This document shows positions 34,485 to 44,324 of a DNA stretch of 64,000 nucleotides, piece after piece. The position numbers were made by a program, and so were the translations under genes. The notes beneath the pieces are model-generated. The model worked only from the letters and a program-made list of their open reading frames with translations. It had not been told where the DNA came from and made no database searches. This DNA is from Sepioteuthis lessoniana (lineage: Eukaryota > Mollusca > Cephalopoda > Myopsida > Loliginidae). Every line of letters starts with the position of its first letter. The first letter of the stretch is position 1. The stretch lies in NCBI GenBank assembly GCA_963585895.1, contig OY757904.1, forward strand, positions 155,880,450-155,944,449, read 5' to 3'.

Positions 34485-34890
34485 CTCGAACCGGATCAGA
34501 GATGCCCAGAAAGTAATAACATGGAACGTGTACTCCACACTTTTCAGAACTCCAGAAGAGGAGCCTCACCATTAGATACATTTTAGTGCCACACAAAGAC
34601 ATCCCTCTTTTGGTGGGGTTACCTCTCTTTAGGGGATAAAGCTAGTATATTCTTAACGCCACTTGTCCAGTCGGCTGGGGCTGTAGAATACACCGACTGC
34701 TTCTCTGCAAAGGGGTAAGACCCCCCCCAACGAGTGTCCTGGATATATGACACTAAACAATCTGATGGTGAGGTTCCAGTAATGCTGGAGCTTTGGGAAA
34801 TGCGGAGTAACCCTTTATTGCCATCGCTCCCAGGTCCACTATTGCCTGGCGTGGTAGCACCTGATAGAGCCATATCTATGGGTTAAATAG
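34485..34890. repeat. inverted pair of dispersed repeat family B
   Basis: 34485-34635 reads in inverse (agaactccagaagaggagcc, tttggtggggttacctct). 34655-34890 reads forward (ccagtcggctggggctgtag, ggtgaggttccagtaatgct, tctatgggttaaatag). The two arms are head-to-head and could fold back. The copy at 62.59-62.83 kb shows the forward arm almost identically. Confidence 0.7.
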
Positions 34891-34892
34891 AA

Positions 34893-35190
34893 CTGCATAC
34901 TTATGCTAAACTGAAACCATACTTACATTTAAACTGCGTGCTTATGCTAAACTGAAGTATTTGAAATAGAACTGTTTTTTGACATTGCAACTATATTTAC
35001 ACTAAACTGATTTATTTATCATAGAACTGTTTTGACATTTAACTGTGTGTAAACAAAATCTGTATTCATACTAAACTGAAATAGCTGAATTAGAGCTGTT
35101 TGACTAAACCGAATAGCTTGAAATAGAAATGTTTTTGACAATTGAACTGTGTACTCATGCTAAACTGAATTGTTTGAAATAGAACTGATT
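34893..35190 (+). repeat. family C array, ~65-75-bp units
   Basis: Repeated cttatgctaaactgaa, tttgaaatagaactgttt and gacatttaactgtgtgtaaa, about four units, immediately downstream of the family B repeat. Confidence 0.75.
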
Positions 35191-35204
35191 ATTTTCATAA
35201 AAAT

Positions 35205-35265
35205 GGATTTGGCGTTAAATAACATACAAAGGTTGATATGCCATAAAACCCAACCAACCAACCAA
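35205..35265 (+). mobile_element. SINE family 2 tail fragment
   Basis: atggatttggcgttaaataa and gttgatatgccataaaac, ending in a (CCAA)n run. Confidence 0.6.
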
Positions 35266-35738
35266 CCAAACACCACCGACAGTGATGATCACCTGTTGTA
35301 ATTCTTTTTTTTTTACATGTTCGGAGAAGCAACTGAATAATTAGTGGATAATAAATAATGTAAAATTACATTTTTGTATTCTATGAATTGACTTTTCTTC
35401 GAGTGGGTTTGACCACATACAAAAACAGAAAAAAAAAAATGGTTTACTTTTTGCAATATTTCGTGCACATATATCCGGTCACTTAAAGATCTGTTTGGGA
35501 TGAGAGGAATAAAAAAAGTGTGTTTGTAATTATGCATTAATAAGTCAATATGAAAAGGAAGTGTTGGATTAAAGTGGTTGGGTTACGGAAAGTGATAAGA
35601 GAAGGAAATACAGAATATTCGTTTGAGAAAGAAAGTTTTCTTTATCTCTTTTTATTGATGAGAAAGATAAAATAACCGCTTTTTCAATGAATAAAAACGT
35701 GGTCAACGCGTGTGTACTATCTTAATTGCTAAAACTTT
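35266..35738. other. gene-free stretch
   Basis: Nothing recognised. Confidence 0.35.
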
Positions 35739-35739
35739 G

Positions 35740-35822
35740 GTTTAGTTTCATTGTTTATTTGCATACTAACGTTCGCGGGTTATTTAATGCTAAAGCCATT
35801 CTTGTAGAAGGACAGTAAAAAT
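35740..35822 (-). mobile_element. SINE family 2 tail fragment
   Basis: Inverse tail: ggtttagtttcattgttta, cgcgggttatttaatgct. Confidence 0.55.
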
Positions 35823-35924
35823 TGAAAAAAAAAATTACATATTGACGTTAATAAACAGGCTGACCCCCTTTTTTTCACATTCTATCTCAAGTCCACCATC
35901 TTTCTTTATATGAACACAAAGAGC

Positions 35925-36144
35925 TTAACATAACAGCTATCCTGACATTTCTCTTTGCCCTGATGCTCTTGGGAAAGGGATTAATCTAACTCTTTCTCGT
36001 TGATATAGCTAAACAGTAGGTAAGACTGGATTTTTTAAGCCTTGGTTTGACAACCAGTCTAGGAGACACAAAATTAAAACCAGCCTTACTCCATTAAGAA
36101 ATCGACTTTGTGACTTATCCAGTCCATGTCGAATGGGTTGGGTA
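35925..36144 (+). mobile_element. SINE family 1, head lost
   Basis: tgctcttgggaaagggatta, gctaaacagtaggtaagac, gacaaccagtctaggagac, then gtcgaatgggttgggtatat running into (TA)n (36145-36166). Confidence 0.7.
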
Positions 36145-36175
36145 TATATATATATATATATATATACAAAAATAT

Positions 36176-36433
36176 GCGCCCGTGGTGTAACGGTTATCGT
36201 CGTTGGAAATAGACACAGTGAACTGTGTTCAAATCCTGGACAATACTGTTTGCATTTTACATACCACTAATATCTTTGGGAAAGGTATGCCGATTTTCCC
36301 TCCAGCAATGGGAAAGCAGTAAGGTAGATGGGGTTCTTTAACCTTGGTATGCCTCCGGTCTAGAAGGATTCAACCTCGCTTAAAAGATTGACCTTGTGTC
36401 AGATACTGCACGTGCAGAGGGGTAGGTAAATAC
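36176..36433 (+). mobile_element. SINE family 1 copy
   Basis: CCCGTGGTGTAACGGTTATC at the head, gtgttcaaatcctggacaat as box B, tail cagaggggtaggtaaatac. Same orientation as the headless copy just upstream. Confidence 0.85.
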
Positions 36434-36434
36434 A

Positions 36435-37062
36435 TGCATACACCGATAAGCAATTATAAATATTCTAAATAAAGATATTTTCAAGAAACAAATGGGAGCC
36501 TCGCCGTGGAGCAATAGTTAACAAGATAGTTCCGAAAATCTTGAGAGCGTGAACTACACATGCGATGTATTTATAGTAGGGAAGGTTTATGTTAAACTAT
36601 CCCCACTTTTTACTTGAGTTATTATAATATGTTTGATATGCCTCGTTGGGCATCTACCACTTTCACTATTTTCCTTAAATCAACCTTAAAAAAAGAACAA
36701 AAAAAAAAATAAAAAGGAATTTTTTGCACAGATTATATAAACTATTAACACAGTGTCCAATTACAGATGAAATTCTGTTCCATAATCGATCCGATTATTT
36801 CCAGAAATGCCCTAAGTTCAGTTTCTTAATATTAATTCTAAAATTATCTAATTCAGTCTTTAAAAATGTTTACACAAGTTTTGGTTAATTTCATCCAAAA
36901 ATATATTTACTCTATAAATAGAAAAATCCATTTAGTTAATAAATTTGGTGAAATTAATACTAATTAACTGATGATTAAAATTTGTTTGGAGGATTCATGA
37001 AAAGGCAAATATTAAGTTTTGATAATTTAATAAGTAAATTCGTTTCAAACCAAATAAAGAGG
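36435..37062. other. gene-free stretch
   Basis: Nothing recognised, except a short tRNA-like start at 36496 (cctcgccgtggagcaatagt) that I could not extend into a known SINE. Confidence 0.35.
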
Positions 37063-37064
37063 CA

Positions 37065-37270
37065 TTGTGGCTAATGTGTCAGATTGCAGCCTCGAAGTAA
37101 GTGAGTTCGAACTCTAATAAAGTTATTACGTTCACTTTTGGACTAATACCCTTAGGAAATTATCTATATCCTTTGAGCTGTGGGCTAAATAGTATCACCG
37201 CTCTTCTACAAGAATATTTTTGCTATTAAATAACCCTTAAAGGTCGATATGCCATTAGTTCACCCAAACC
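37065..37270 (+). mobile_element. SINE family 2, diverged
   Basis: gtaagtgagttcgaactct, ttattacgttcacttttgga, gctcttctacaagaatattt, ggtcgatatgccatta. Head weakly preserved. Confidence 0.75.
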
Positions 37271-37283
37271 ACATCATATATAT

Positions 37284-37540
37284 ATATTGTCATTAAGGGT
37301 TTTCAGACTATTGTCTTCATCTTTATTGTTATTTCCACAGCGTTTCGGCCGATATGTCCTCCGTTCTTCAGGTGTTTGTCTAACTCGGGAACCTTCACGG
37401 AACTTCGAACTACGGGAAGGTTACCGAGTTCGACAAACACCAGAAGAAGGCCGGAGGACATATCGGCCGAAACGTTGTAGAAATAACAATAAAGATGAAG
37501 ACAATAGTCCGAAAACCCTAAATGATAAAAATCATCAAGC
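37284..37540. repeat. ~250-bp foldback with hammerhead-like arms
   Basis: Left arm (37284-37392) and right arm (37424-37536) are inverse copies with scattered mismatches, around a short centre. Each arm, read outward from the centre, has the order CTGAAGA (CAGAAGA in the right arm), a stem with CGGCC, then GAAACG and AACAATAAAG. That resembles the minimal hammerhead-like motif of Penelope-like elements. Probably two terminal segments of such an element joined head to head. Cleavage competence is doubtful. Confidence 0.5.
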
Positions 37541-37558
37541 TTCGTCTCAGAAATTTAT

Positions 37559-37562
<4 letters not shown>

Positions 37563-37604
<42 letters not shown>
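37563..37604. repeat. (TA)n microsatellite
   Basis: A pure AT run that directly follows the foldback. Confidence 0.95.
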
Positions 37605-37606
<2 letters not shown>

Positions 37607-38520
37607 CGAGGAAATACGACACCCTCATACATTCGCCGGGTTACGGGGAAAGAAGGTGCGACTCGCAGGCCGTTTGCAGACTATAGTAGTAATCAAGAAT
37701 AGTACCAGTGGAAAGGCCTTTTCTCTTCAACCCTCCCTATTCGCACAAGGTGACATGGGGATGAGAAAACCACACTCTCTATTAGCCATGTATGCTTCAG
37801 CGGAGAGAGGCATACCTGCGACTATGAATAGTGCGGAGGAATAAACGGCCAAAAAGCCAACACGTGGTAATTTTTTTCAAACTACGGAAACTAACTAGTG
37901 GTTGTTTCTTCGTCGGAGAGTGAAGACACATATTTTGGTATACGGAGGAAACACAAATTCCAAAATAATGCCGCGAAGGAAACACTGAGAGAAAAGAAAA
38001 AGCTTCTCCTAGGAATGAATTCGCACTCCGGTGTATGGTGAGCCTCGTTAAGGGAATACCCAAAGAAAAAAACTCGTCTAAGAAGAAAGAGACAATAATT
38101 AATCTTGATCTTATCTTAAGTAAGACGTACATGTCTCTATCAACGTGTTATGGCAGCCCAGTAAGGAAAATATAAAAAGGAGGAAAGAAAAGATTCTACA
38201 AAATCCCAAGTAAGTGAACATATAATTTAAGTATATTCAAATTTATCTTGCTGTATTCATGCTGACATGAATAAAAGATAAATTACAGGAGGAAAGAATA
38301 ACTCATATAAGATAGAGGAGGAAGGAAGAGGGAATATTCCCTAATGATAAACTTGAGATTTGGAGTACGGTCTCTACCATCGAATCCCAAAGTCTGAAGG
38401 AAAGCGGACCGTATCTACCGCTGACGAACTGTATTCTCACCTTCAGCCATTTAGAAGAAAGACTTTCTCGCTCCTGGCTTTTACCTGAATTGTTTTTCTT
38501 GTTTCTTTCTTTTATTCAAT
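37605..38520. other. gene-free stretch
   Basis: Moderately GC-balanced sequence with no recognised gene or repeat. Open frames are short and overlap on both strands without motif support. Confidence 0.35.
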
Positions 38521-38535
38521 AAAAGAATATTGTTA

Positions 38536-38877
38536 TTAATCTTGTTGACCCAAACACGGCAGTTCAGAGTCCTTTTTTGTTGTGGAAGTATTGTATTTGT
38601 CGAAGGCCTTGTATTTGAGGGGGGAAAGCTGCCAGTTAGCTGTGTTGAATTTTAATAATTCACCTAAAATCCACATAGTGGCTTTAAAATGTGGTTCAGC
38701 TGGGGATTTGGTGATATCTGTAATATTAAATAGCGTCGGCAAACCAGGGCCAACATGTATGCCCTGCTTTAACTGTTGGTCAAGGCGGAAACGAACGGTA
38801 CCCTGCAAGCCCACTGGGCACATGGTGGCGTAATAATATGTATTCACTGACTCCTCCACTTGTGCGAGAAGTGACAC
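38536..38877 (-). CDS. open frame of 113 codons, not recognised
   Basis: Balanced composition (GTVRFRLDQQLKQGIHVGPG, then TDITKSPAEPHFKATMWILG). It overlaps an 83-codon frame on the opposite strand, so at least one is chance. Its first codons lie inside a SINE fragment. I recognise no domain. It could be part of an uncharacterised retroelement. There is no evidence of expression. Confidence 0.2.
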   Translation of the reverse strand: MSLLAQVEESVNTYYYATMCPVGLQGTVRFRLDQQLKQGIHVGPGLPTLFNITDITKSPAEPHFKATMWILGELLKFNTANWQLSPLKYKAFDKYNTSTTKKDSELPCLGQQD

Positions 38878-39069
38878 AAGATCAATTTTTTAAGCAAAGT
38901 GTAACAGGTTTGGATTCAGAGTCTTCTTTCTCCTAGACTGGTTGCATACCAAGGTTAAAGATCCCATTTTGCTCTTATATTTACTCGTAGCTGGAGAGGA
39001 AATTGTTTGATGCTTACTTTTCTTAAGGAGTATTAGAGCTATGTGAAAAACAAACAGTCTCTCACTCGG
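38847..39069 (-). mobile_element. SINE family 1, diverged, inverted
   Basis: Inverse tail cactgactcctccacttgtg, middle ctcctagactggttgcatac, head side ggagtattagagctatgtga. It faces a plus-strand copy directly downstream. Confidence 0.7.
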
Positions 39070-39073
39070 GTCG

Positions 39074-39325
39074 CCGTGTCTGATTGCGTAACAGTTATCG
39101 TTGTGGGAAGGAAAATAGTCTCTCGAGTTCAAATTTCGAAATCCTGTTCAATGATGTTTACATTTCCCTTCGTACTAATGCCTTCGAAAAAGCCTGAATC
39201 CATATGTTCTCTTACCATCTATGGCTTCATAATAGGAAAGACTGTTCTTTAGCTTTCGTAAGGCAACAAATTCAGGAGAAGGAACACTCTGAATTCAAAC
39301 CAGCTTTAAAATTGACGTTTTGCAG
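39074..39325 (+). mobile_element. SINE family 1, diverged
   Basis: attgcgtaacagttatcgtt, gagttcaaatttcgaaatcc, gccttcgaaaaagcctgaat, aaggcaacaaattcaggaga. Together with the preceding copy it forms a head-to-head pair. Confidence 0.7.
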
Positions 39326-39710
39326 CAGCCTTCTCATAGCAAAATTCATACATCTCTGTGTATGTGCGCGTGCATTAGTGTGTGGTTGTGTACTTCTGTA
39401 CGACATCTTGCCTACACCAGTTAAACTCGCATCGTGAAAGTCGATTAGATCTGATCGATAAAATGCATGTGAGAATATTGATAGCCTCGAGTAAATCTTC
39501 ACTGGTTACAAATATTCACTAAGAAGCTACAAATGGAGAGACAACTTGAGTTGCTCTAGGCTCTTGTCAACGTTACAATTTCTACTACCACATCAGCAAT
39601 AAGAAAAAAATCATGAACGAGAAAATCAGTCCGAGAAGAACTTTTAAGTGAAAAAAAATACTCAAGTTGATTGGTGTTTATACGGATGAAAGAGTACTCA
39701 TCAACCTAGA
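39326..39710. other. gene-free stretch
   Basis: Nothing recognised. Confidence 0.35.
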
Positions 39711-39716
39711 CTGGAA

Positions 39717-39772
39717 AATACGAAGTTTTGCAAAAGCCTATATATATATATAGGCTTTTGCAAAACTTCGTA
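39717..39772. repeat. perfect 56-bp palindrome
   Basis: Arms AATACGAAGTTTTGCAAAAG... and their exact inverse meet at a central (TA)n. With one mismatch the symmetry extends to 39712-39777. The outer bases resemble the mariner-type ends at 5.65 kb (AAGTTTTGCAA), so it may be two transposon ends joined. Confidence 0.9.
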
Positions 39773-39779
39773 TTCTCCA

Positions 39780-40103
39780 TATATATTTTATAAAATAGGA
39801 TAACGGAAACAGGATAAGAATTCATGATTTTGAGTTCCATGTTGCCGATCCTCGGATGAGCTAATGTTCGACAAGTGTAGAGTCTGTTGAATTTAACTGA
39901 ATAGGTAAGTTATCCGTGTGACCCGAGACTATTACTTGAATCAATTTGGCTCTGAATTACAAAGTAGATATCTATTTTGATGGTAACATTTACCTACTAA
40001 CTCCGAGCGTTTATTTAGCAAATTCCTCGAATCTGGAAAACTTATAATCTGGTAGTTTTCCTTCAAGGAAAATTTACAATTTTTCGAATCCTCGTTACAA
40101 GCA
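39780..40103. other. gene-free stretch
   Basis: Nothing recognised. Confidence 0.35.
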
Positions 40104-40105
40104 AG

Positions 40106-40345
40106 GGGCGTTTTGTTGGTGTAATGGTTAACGAGCTGGTCTACGACATCGAAGCGAGTGAATTCGACCTCAATTCACGCTATTACGTTCAAGGTCGAAC
40201 TAATGCTCGTGGGAAAGGTATGAAACCTCTTAATCCTCGAGGTATGGATTAAATAGTACAACCACTGCTCTTCTACAAAAATATCATTGGCATTAGATAA
40301 TTTGTTGAGGTTGATATGCCATTAAATAAAGAAATAAAAACCATC
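40106..40345 (+). mobile_element. SINE family 2 copy
   Basis: TTGGTGTAATGGTTAACGAG at the head, cacgctattacgttcaagg, cgtgggaaaggtatgaaacc, tail gttgatatgccattaaataa. Nearly full length. Confidence 0.82.
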
Positions 40346-41511
40346 TACAAGCATATGTTTATTTTTTAATCCAATTAACCTCTTGTTCTTCCCTATACAT
40401 TTCTTTATATCTTAGATGAGCCTAGATTATCTTGTGTTATTTGCGTAATATTCGTCCCTGAAAAAGTCTTTTCGATTTTTTTCATATCCTCTCTTTCTTC
40501 CAGGATCTTTAACCTTTCTTTATGTCTTTTATCTTCTCAGAGAGTTTTTTTTTAATAATTATACTTTATTTATTATCCTCTTTTACAATTAATTTTCCTT
40601 CAAGTAGCTTTATTTCTTGTAATATTTCTTACTGAAGAAATCACATTAATTCCTCTATAATCAACCATTATCATCTATTTTTTCTTTCTTTTATTTTACT
40701 TTTCTATTTGTTTCATCAACTTTCTCGAATTTTATGACTTATTTCTCTTTTATCACCATATTGGGGGAAGATAGTGAAATGGTTATTTTCTTGCTGAACT
40801 GTATCAGCAACCTAAGTTCAAATCATGGACATTGCTGTTTAAAATATTTTTGAAGTTTTATATTCTAGAGGTAATGAACTGGTTAAAACCATTTGAAATT
40901 TTACCAAAGTTACAGAGAAAGAAATTGATGAAAATCATTCTAAAAACTTATTCATACAATAGAATAGAAATCAGTTAAAAACCTTTAAAAAGAAAAAATA
41001 CCTTAATATTTCTTTTCACGGTCTGTGTCGATTCTGTATAGATCTTTTTCCGTCCATAATTAGATCTTACTTTGACTTGATAAAATGCATTTTTGGTAAA
41101 GCATTTGTTTTTTAAAGAGCACTCGATCGTTCTGCAGTTGAATAGACAGTTTCAATTTCACCATTTTGTTTTTCTTCTTTTCTGAATGTATTTGTGTATT
41201 ATTTTATACATGGATAGAGATGCAGCTTATTCTTATAGCATTATGAAAGATTTTGTACATTTCAATTGTTGGCGGAAAAAGCTTCTCAATCAAAACCATT
41301 AAAAACTTTATTTTTCAAAAGGATTAAGACATAATTAGGTTTTTACTTCTTTGAGTATCTTTATTGAAATTCAAAATCCAACGATTTTATCCTATTTTTT
41401 TTTTTTTTATTGCTGCGCAATTTCATCGATGAAATATAGCAATATTGCTCTTCGTAATTTATCGAGAGCACTGTAAAGACTTCATTGATCAAAAACGATT
41501 TTAGATGTAGA

Positions 41512-41516
<5 letters not shown>
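40346..41516. other. T-rich gene-free stretch
   Basis: Contains a headed but tailless SINE 1-like scrap at 40775-40852 (gaaatggttattttcttgct, agttcaaatcatggac). Otherwise nothing recognised. Confidence 0.4.

Positions 41517-41517
<1 letters not shown>

Positions 41518-41554
<37 letters not shown>
41518..41554. repeat. (TA)n microsatellite
   Basis: Pure AT run. Confidence 0.95.
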
Positions 41555-41556
<2 letters not shown>

Positions 41557-41940
41557 GCTATTAGAAGGAACGCAAACCTGGTTAAATTGACATTATGAAT
41601 TTATTTCGGTGAAGAATATCATTATACTCTCCATCTCATCACATGACTCCACACGTTTAATTTGAGGTTGAAAAACAGCAAATATGGATTTTAGTCTATG
41701 GATATGTATGAAAATAAAGAAAGAAAAAAGCTATATAAATTAAAATTCTCTGGCGAAAGTTAAGGGGGTTAAAACAATAAAATATTAGGAAAATTTAAAA
41801 ACCAAAAAAGGGTGTTCCTGTAAATTAACCCATCCTAATTTGAATATATGCTAGATTTTTCATAGCTGCTGGAATTTTATGAATAATGTAAGATTGTAAA
41901 CTAAACGATTATCTTCATATAGTTTTTCGTTTACTTCTTT
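41555..41940. other. gene-free stretch
   Basis: Nothing recognised. Confidence 0.35.
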
Positions 41941-41954
41941 TATATATGTTAAAT

Positions 41955-41962
<8 letters not shown>

Positions 41963-42029
<67 letters not shown>
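41963..42029. repeat. (CA)n-(TA)n microsatellite
   Basis: About 44 bp of CA then 23 bp of TA. Confidence 0.96.
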
Positions 42030-42838
42030 GCAAAGTGCTATAAGGATGTTTATCGTCAACTCAACTTTGGAAGTAAAGTTGGTATGACATCATCCAAAAA
42101 AAGAAAGTCTGTAAAGAGGTTCCAAGATCAAACAGAGGCATGATTTGCATGGATCAGGAACTATCTTGTTATGATGGAAAAAAAATTAGTTAATGATAAT
42201 TATATTTTAGGTCTCAAGTTACACCTGGCCCTTAGAAAAATCCACTGTTGTGGGGGTGGGTGGGACAATGCTGTTATTTCACTGCATGAGTTGTATGTAA
42301 TTATTTATTTATATGAAAGCACAAAATCACATATATTTACCCCTTACACACACAACCACACACACATGCAGATACATACACAAACACATATACACAACAT
42401 ACACGCATAGTTTAGAAGCAAATATATACAAACAATTCTATACAAAAAAGAACATGTCCAAACGTGTGCATGTGTGTGCGTGTGTTATTATGTGTAGGTT
42501 TGTATTTGAGAAATAGGTTTTTGTTAATGCATGTTTGATAAAAATGAACAAATAAGAATGAGAAGTTTAATTTTTCAACGCCCTGAGCCTCTGAAATTGA
42601 ACTAAGTTTAAATTCAATAAAAACTAATTTTTAAAAATAGCTGAAAGCAAAGCCGAAGTTGCTTTCAAAATTCTGAAACTTTCGAAAGATTTCGATGGTT
42701 GTTTGATTCGAATTAAGGTTCCCCCATTCAGAAAAAAAATTGCCGCAAAATTCGTACATTCTTATTTGTTTTTAATCAAACACTTTAACACTTACAAAAA
42801 CACGCACACATACACCCACATACACATAAACCTGTACA

Positions 42839-42840
<2 letters not shown>
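42030..42840. other. stretch without a convincing gene
   Basis: Includes CA-rich sequence at 42345-42410. A short frame starting in the microsatellite (NFGSKVGMTSSKKRKSVKRF) looks protein-like but is not recognised. No supported feature. Confidence 0.35.

Positions 42841-42843
<3 letters not shown>

Positions 42844-42889
<46 letters not shown>
42844..42889. repeat. (TA)n microsatellite
   Basis: Pure AT run. Confidence 0.96.
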
Positions 42890-42891
<2 letters not shown>

Positions 42892-43293
42892 AATCTAATT
42901 TGATGTAGTGTAATTGAAATTAACATTATTATATAACTAATTTATTATTGAGATTTTGTACATTGACTTCGCTTGTACATTTCAAGGAAATTCTATTCTC
43001 GTTCATCATATTGACGTCATTTAGTGACGTTATTCAAATCTTACATCATTGAATTAACGCTTAGCTGCTTGAAAAATATTTAATTCAACATAGGATTATA
43101 AGAAGAGGTTGCATTTTGATTTGGTATTCATACAATATGATGGGAAATCAACAAAGTTTGATAGTATTGTCAAAGACTCGAAAGTCGCTCTGTAATATTA
43201 ATCATGATGTCTTGATTCCGAAGCCAAATCTGACCTGAGCCTTACCACCAAAGGCTTTTTTGGTACCACAGCTGTTGTAATGTTCTTTTTACA

Positions 43294-43342
<49 letters not shown>

Positions 43343-43345
43343 TGC

Positions 43346-43376
<31 letters not shown>

Positions 43377-43471
43377 TAAATATATATATATACATATATA
43401 TATATATCACGGTGGCATGGTTTTTTACACCATATATATATGTATATATATATATATATAACTACAATTAT

Positions 43472-43533
43472 CTATAGTCATCCACAGGCAGATCTGTTTC
43501 GTTCTATCAGAACTCATCAGTGTGGCTAGACAG
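43472..43533 (-). ncRNA. hammerhead ribozyme (type I), copy A proximal
   Basis: Minus strand: stem I strand GTC-TAG-CCACA, core CTGATGA, stem II GTTCT-GAT-AGAAC, GAAA, stem III CA-GATC-TG, closing strand TGTGG-AT-GAC. Stem I pairs fully (CCACA with TGTGG, GTC with GAC). The cleavage-site position that should be U before C is C here (TGCC instead of TGTC), so A15.1-U16.1 is lost and cleavage is probably impaired. Confidence 0.75.
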
Positions 43534-43535
43534 TA

Positions 43536-43613
43536 TCTCCCCGTAGCTGGGATCGAAACCCGGTTGACTCAAACGCCAAGCAAAAGCTTTTAACCATTTA
43601 GCCAACGAGGAGA
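43536..43613 (-). promoter_or_regulatory. tRNA-like Pol III promoter module of the ribozyme element
   Basis: A 78-nt segment whose ends TCTCCTC and GGGGAGA pair as a 7-bp acceptor-like stem with one G-U pair. The box A-like sequence is TGGCTAAATGG and the box B-like sequence is GGTTTCGATCCC. It lies 2 nt upstream of the ribozyme. The anticodon arm is poor, so I do not call a functional tRNA. Confidence 0.65.
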
Positions 43614-43793
43614 TATTAGCCACGAAGTACATTTTAAACGGTTATGAATCACAATTACTGTTGTTTACATACATCCGTTCAACGGCCGCCGAGATCTCAA
43701 TTCAAATACGAAGAGACTTGCAAAGGCGCTAATGGCAACACGTTTACTTCTTCGCTAGAGAACTCGACCCTACGTGGGTAGGGGAGTATATAT

Positions 43794-43853
43794 CTATAGT
43801 CATCCACAGACATCTCTTTCGTTCTATCAGAACTCATCAATGTGGCTAGACAG
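43794..43853 (-). ncRNA. hammerhead ribozyme (type I), copy A distal
   Basis: Same layout as the proximal copy, with stem I and stem II intact. The core starts TTGATGA instead of CTGATGA, and stem III is shortened by two bases (GAAAGAGATGTC). The conserved C3 is lost, so it is predicted inactive. Confidence 0.7.
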
Positions 43854-43890
43854 TATAACTACAATTATATATATATATATATGTAAAAAC

Positions 43891-43938
<48 letters not shown>

Positions 43939-43956
43939 GTGGCATGCTTTTTTACA

Positions 43957-44005
<49 letters not shown>

Positions 44006-44324
44006 GGTGGCTTGGTTTTTAATTATGTACATGCAATAATCTTTGGGGTGAGCGTCGGTCAAAAACAGTAATAATTTTGATTCCCTCATAAACTTTAAGG
44101 TATTGATAGTAAAATCCTGTCTCTTTTGGAACCGTTTCATTTACTGACGGATTGCTTGATTCTAACGGCTGGCCAACTCGTCTAGAGTTATGTAATGCCG
44201 ATATGTTAGGCAATAGCCTTTATTGTACATTTATATTAACATTTTATATGTGTTTGTTTAAGTAGCATTTTCTGTTAAAAATCATTCATATCTAATACAA
44301 ATACTTCTCACATTGTTCTGGTGG

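Larger units (their letters stand above)
43472..43853 (-). mobile_element. hammerhead retrozyme / Sm-alpha-like SINE, copy A
   Basis: On the minus strand the order is ribozyme (43853-43794), body, tRNA-like region (43613-43536), ribozyme (43533-43472). The two ribozyme segments are direct repeats 322 bp apart, which is the unit length. The whole insert is flanked by a perfect 15-bp direct repeat TATAACTACAATTAT at 43457-43471 and 43854-43868. No protein is encoded. A transcript from a tandem copy would be cut by the ribozymes into unit-length RNA, as known for retrozymes. Both ribozymes of this copy carry core-damaging changes, so it is probably a fossil. Mobilising enzymes would be supplied in trans. 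Confidence 0.8.
43295..44003. repeat. cluster of (TA)n tracts hosting a ribozyme element
   Basis: (TA)n tracts lie at 43295-43338, 43346-43370, 43380-43408, 43434-43460, 43889-43934 and 43958-44003. A linking motif, CACGGTGGCATG followed by a T run and ACACCATATATA, occurs at 43408-43440 and again at 43934-43966, with partial versions near 43290 and 44005. The hammerhead element sits inside this cluster. Confidence 0.85.

Noticed and set aside
43536-43613. A functional tRNA gene
   Set aside because: The acceptor-like stem and boxes A/B are visible but the anticodon arm is poor and the region is fused to a ribozyme element, so it is a tRNA-derived promoter.
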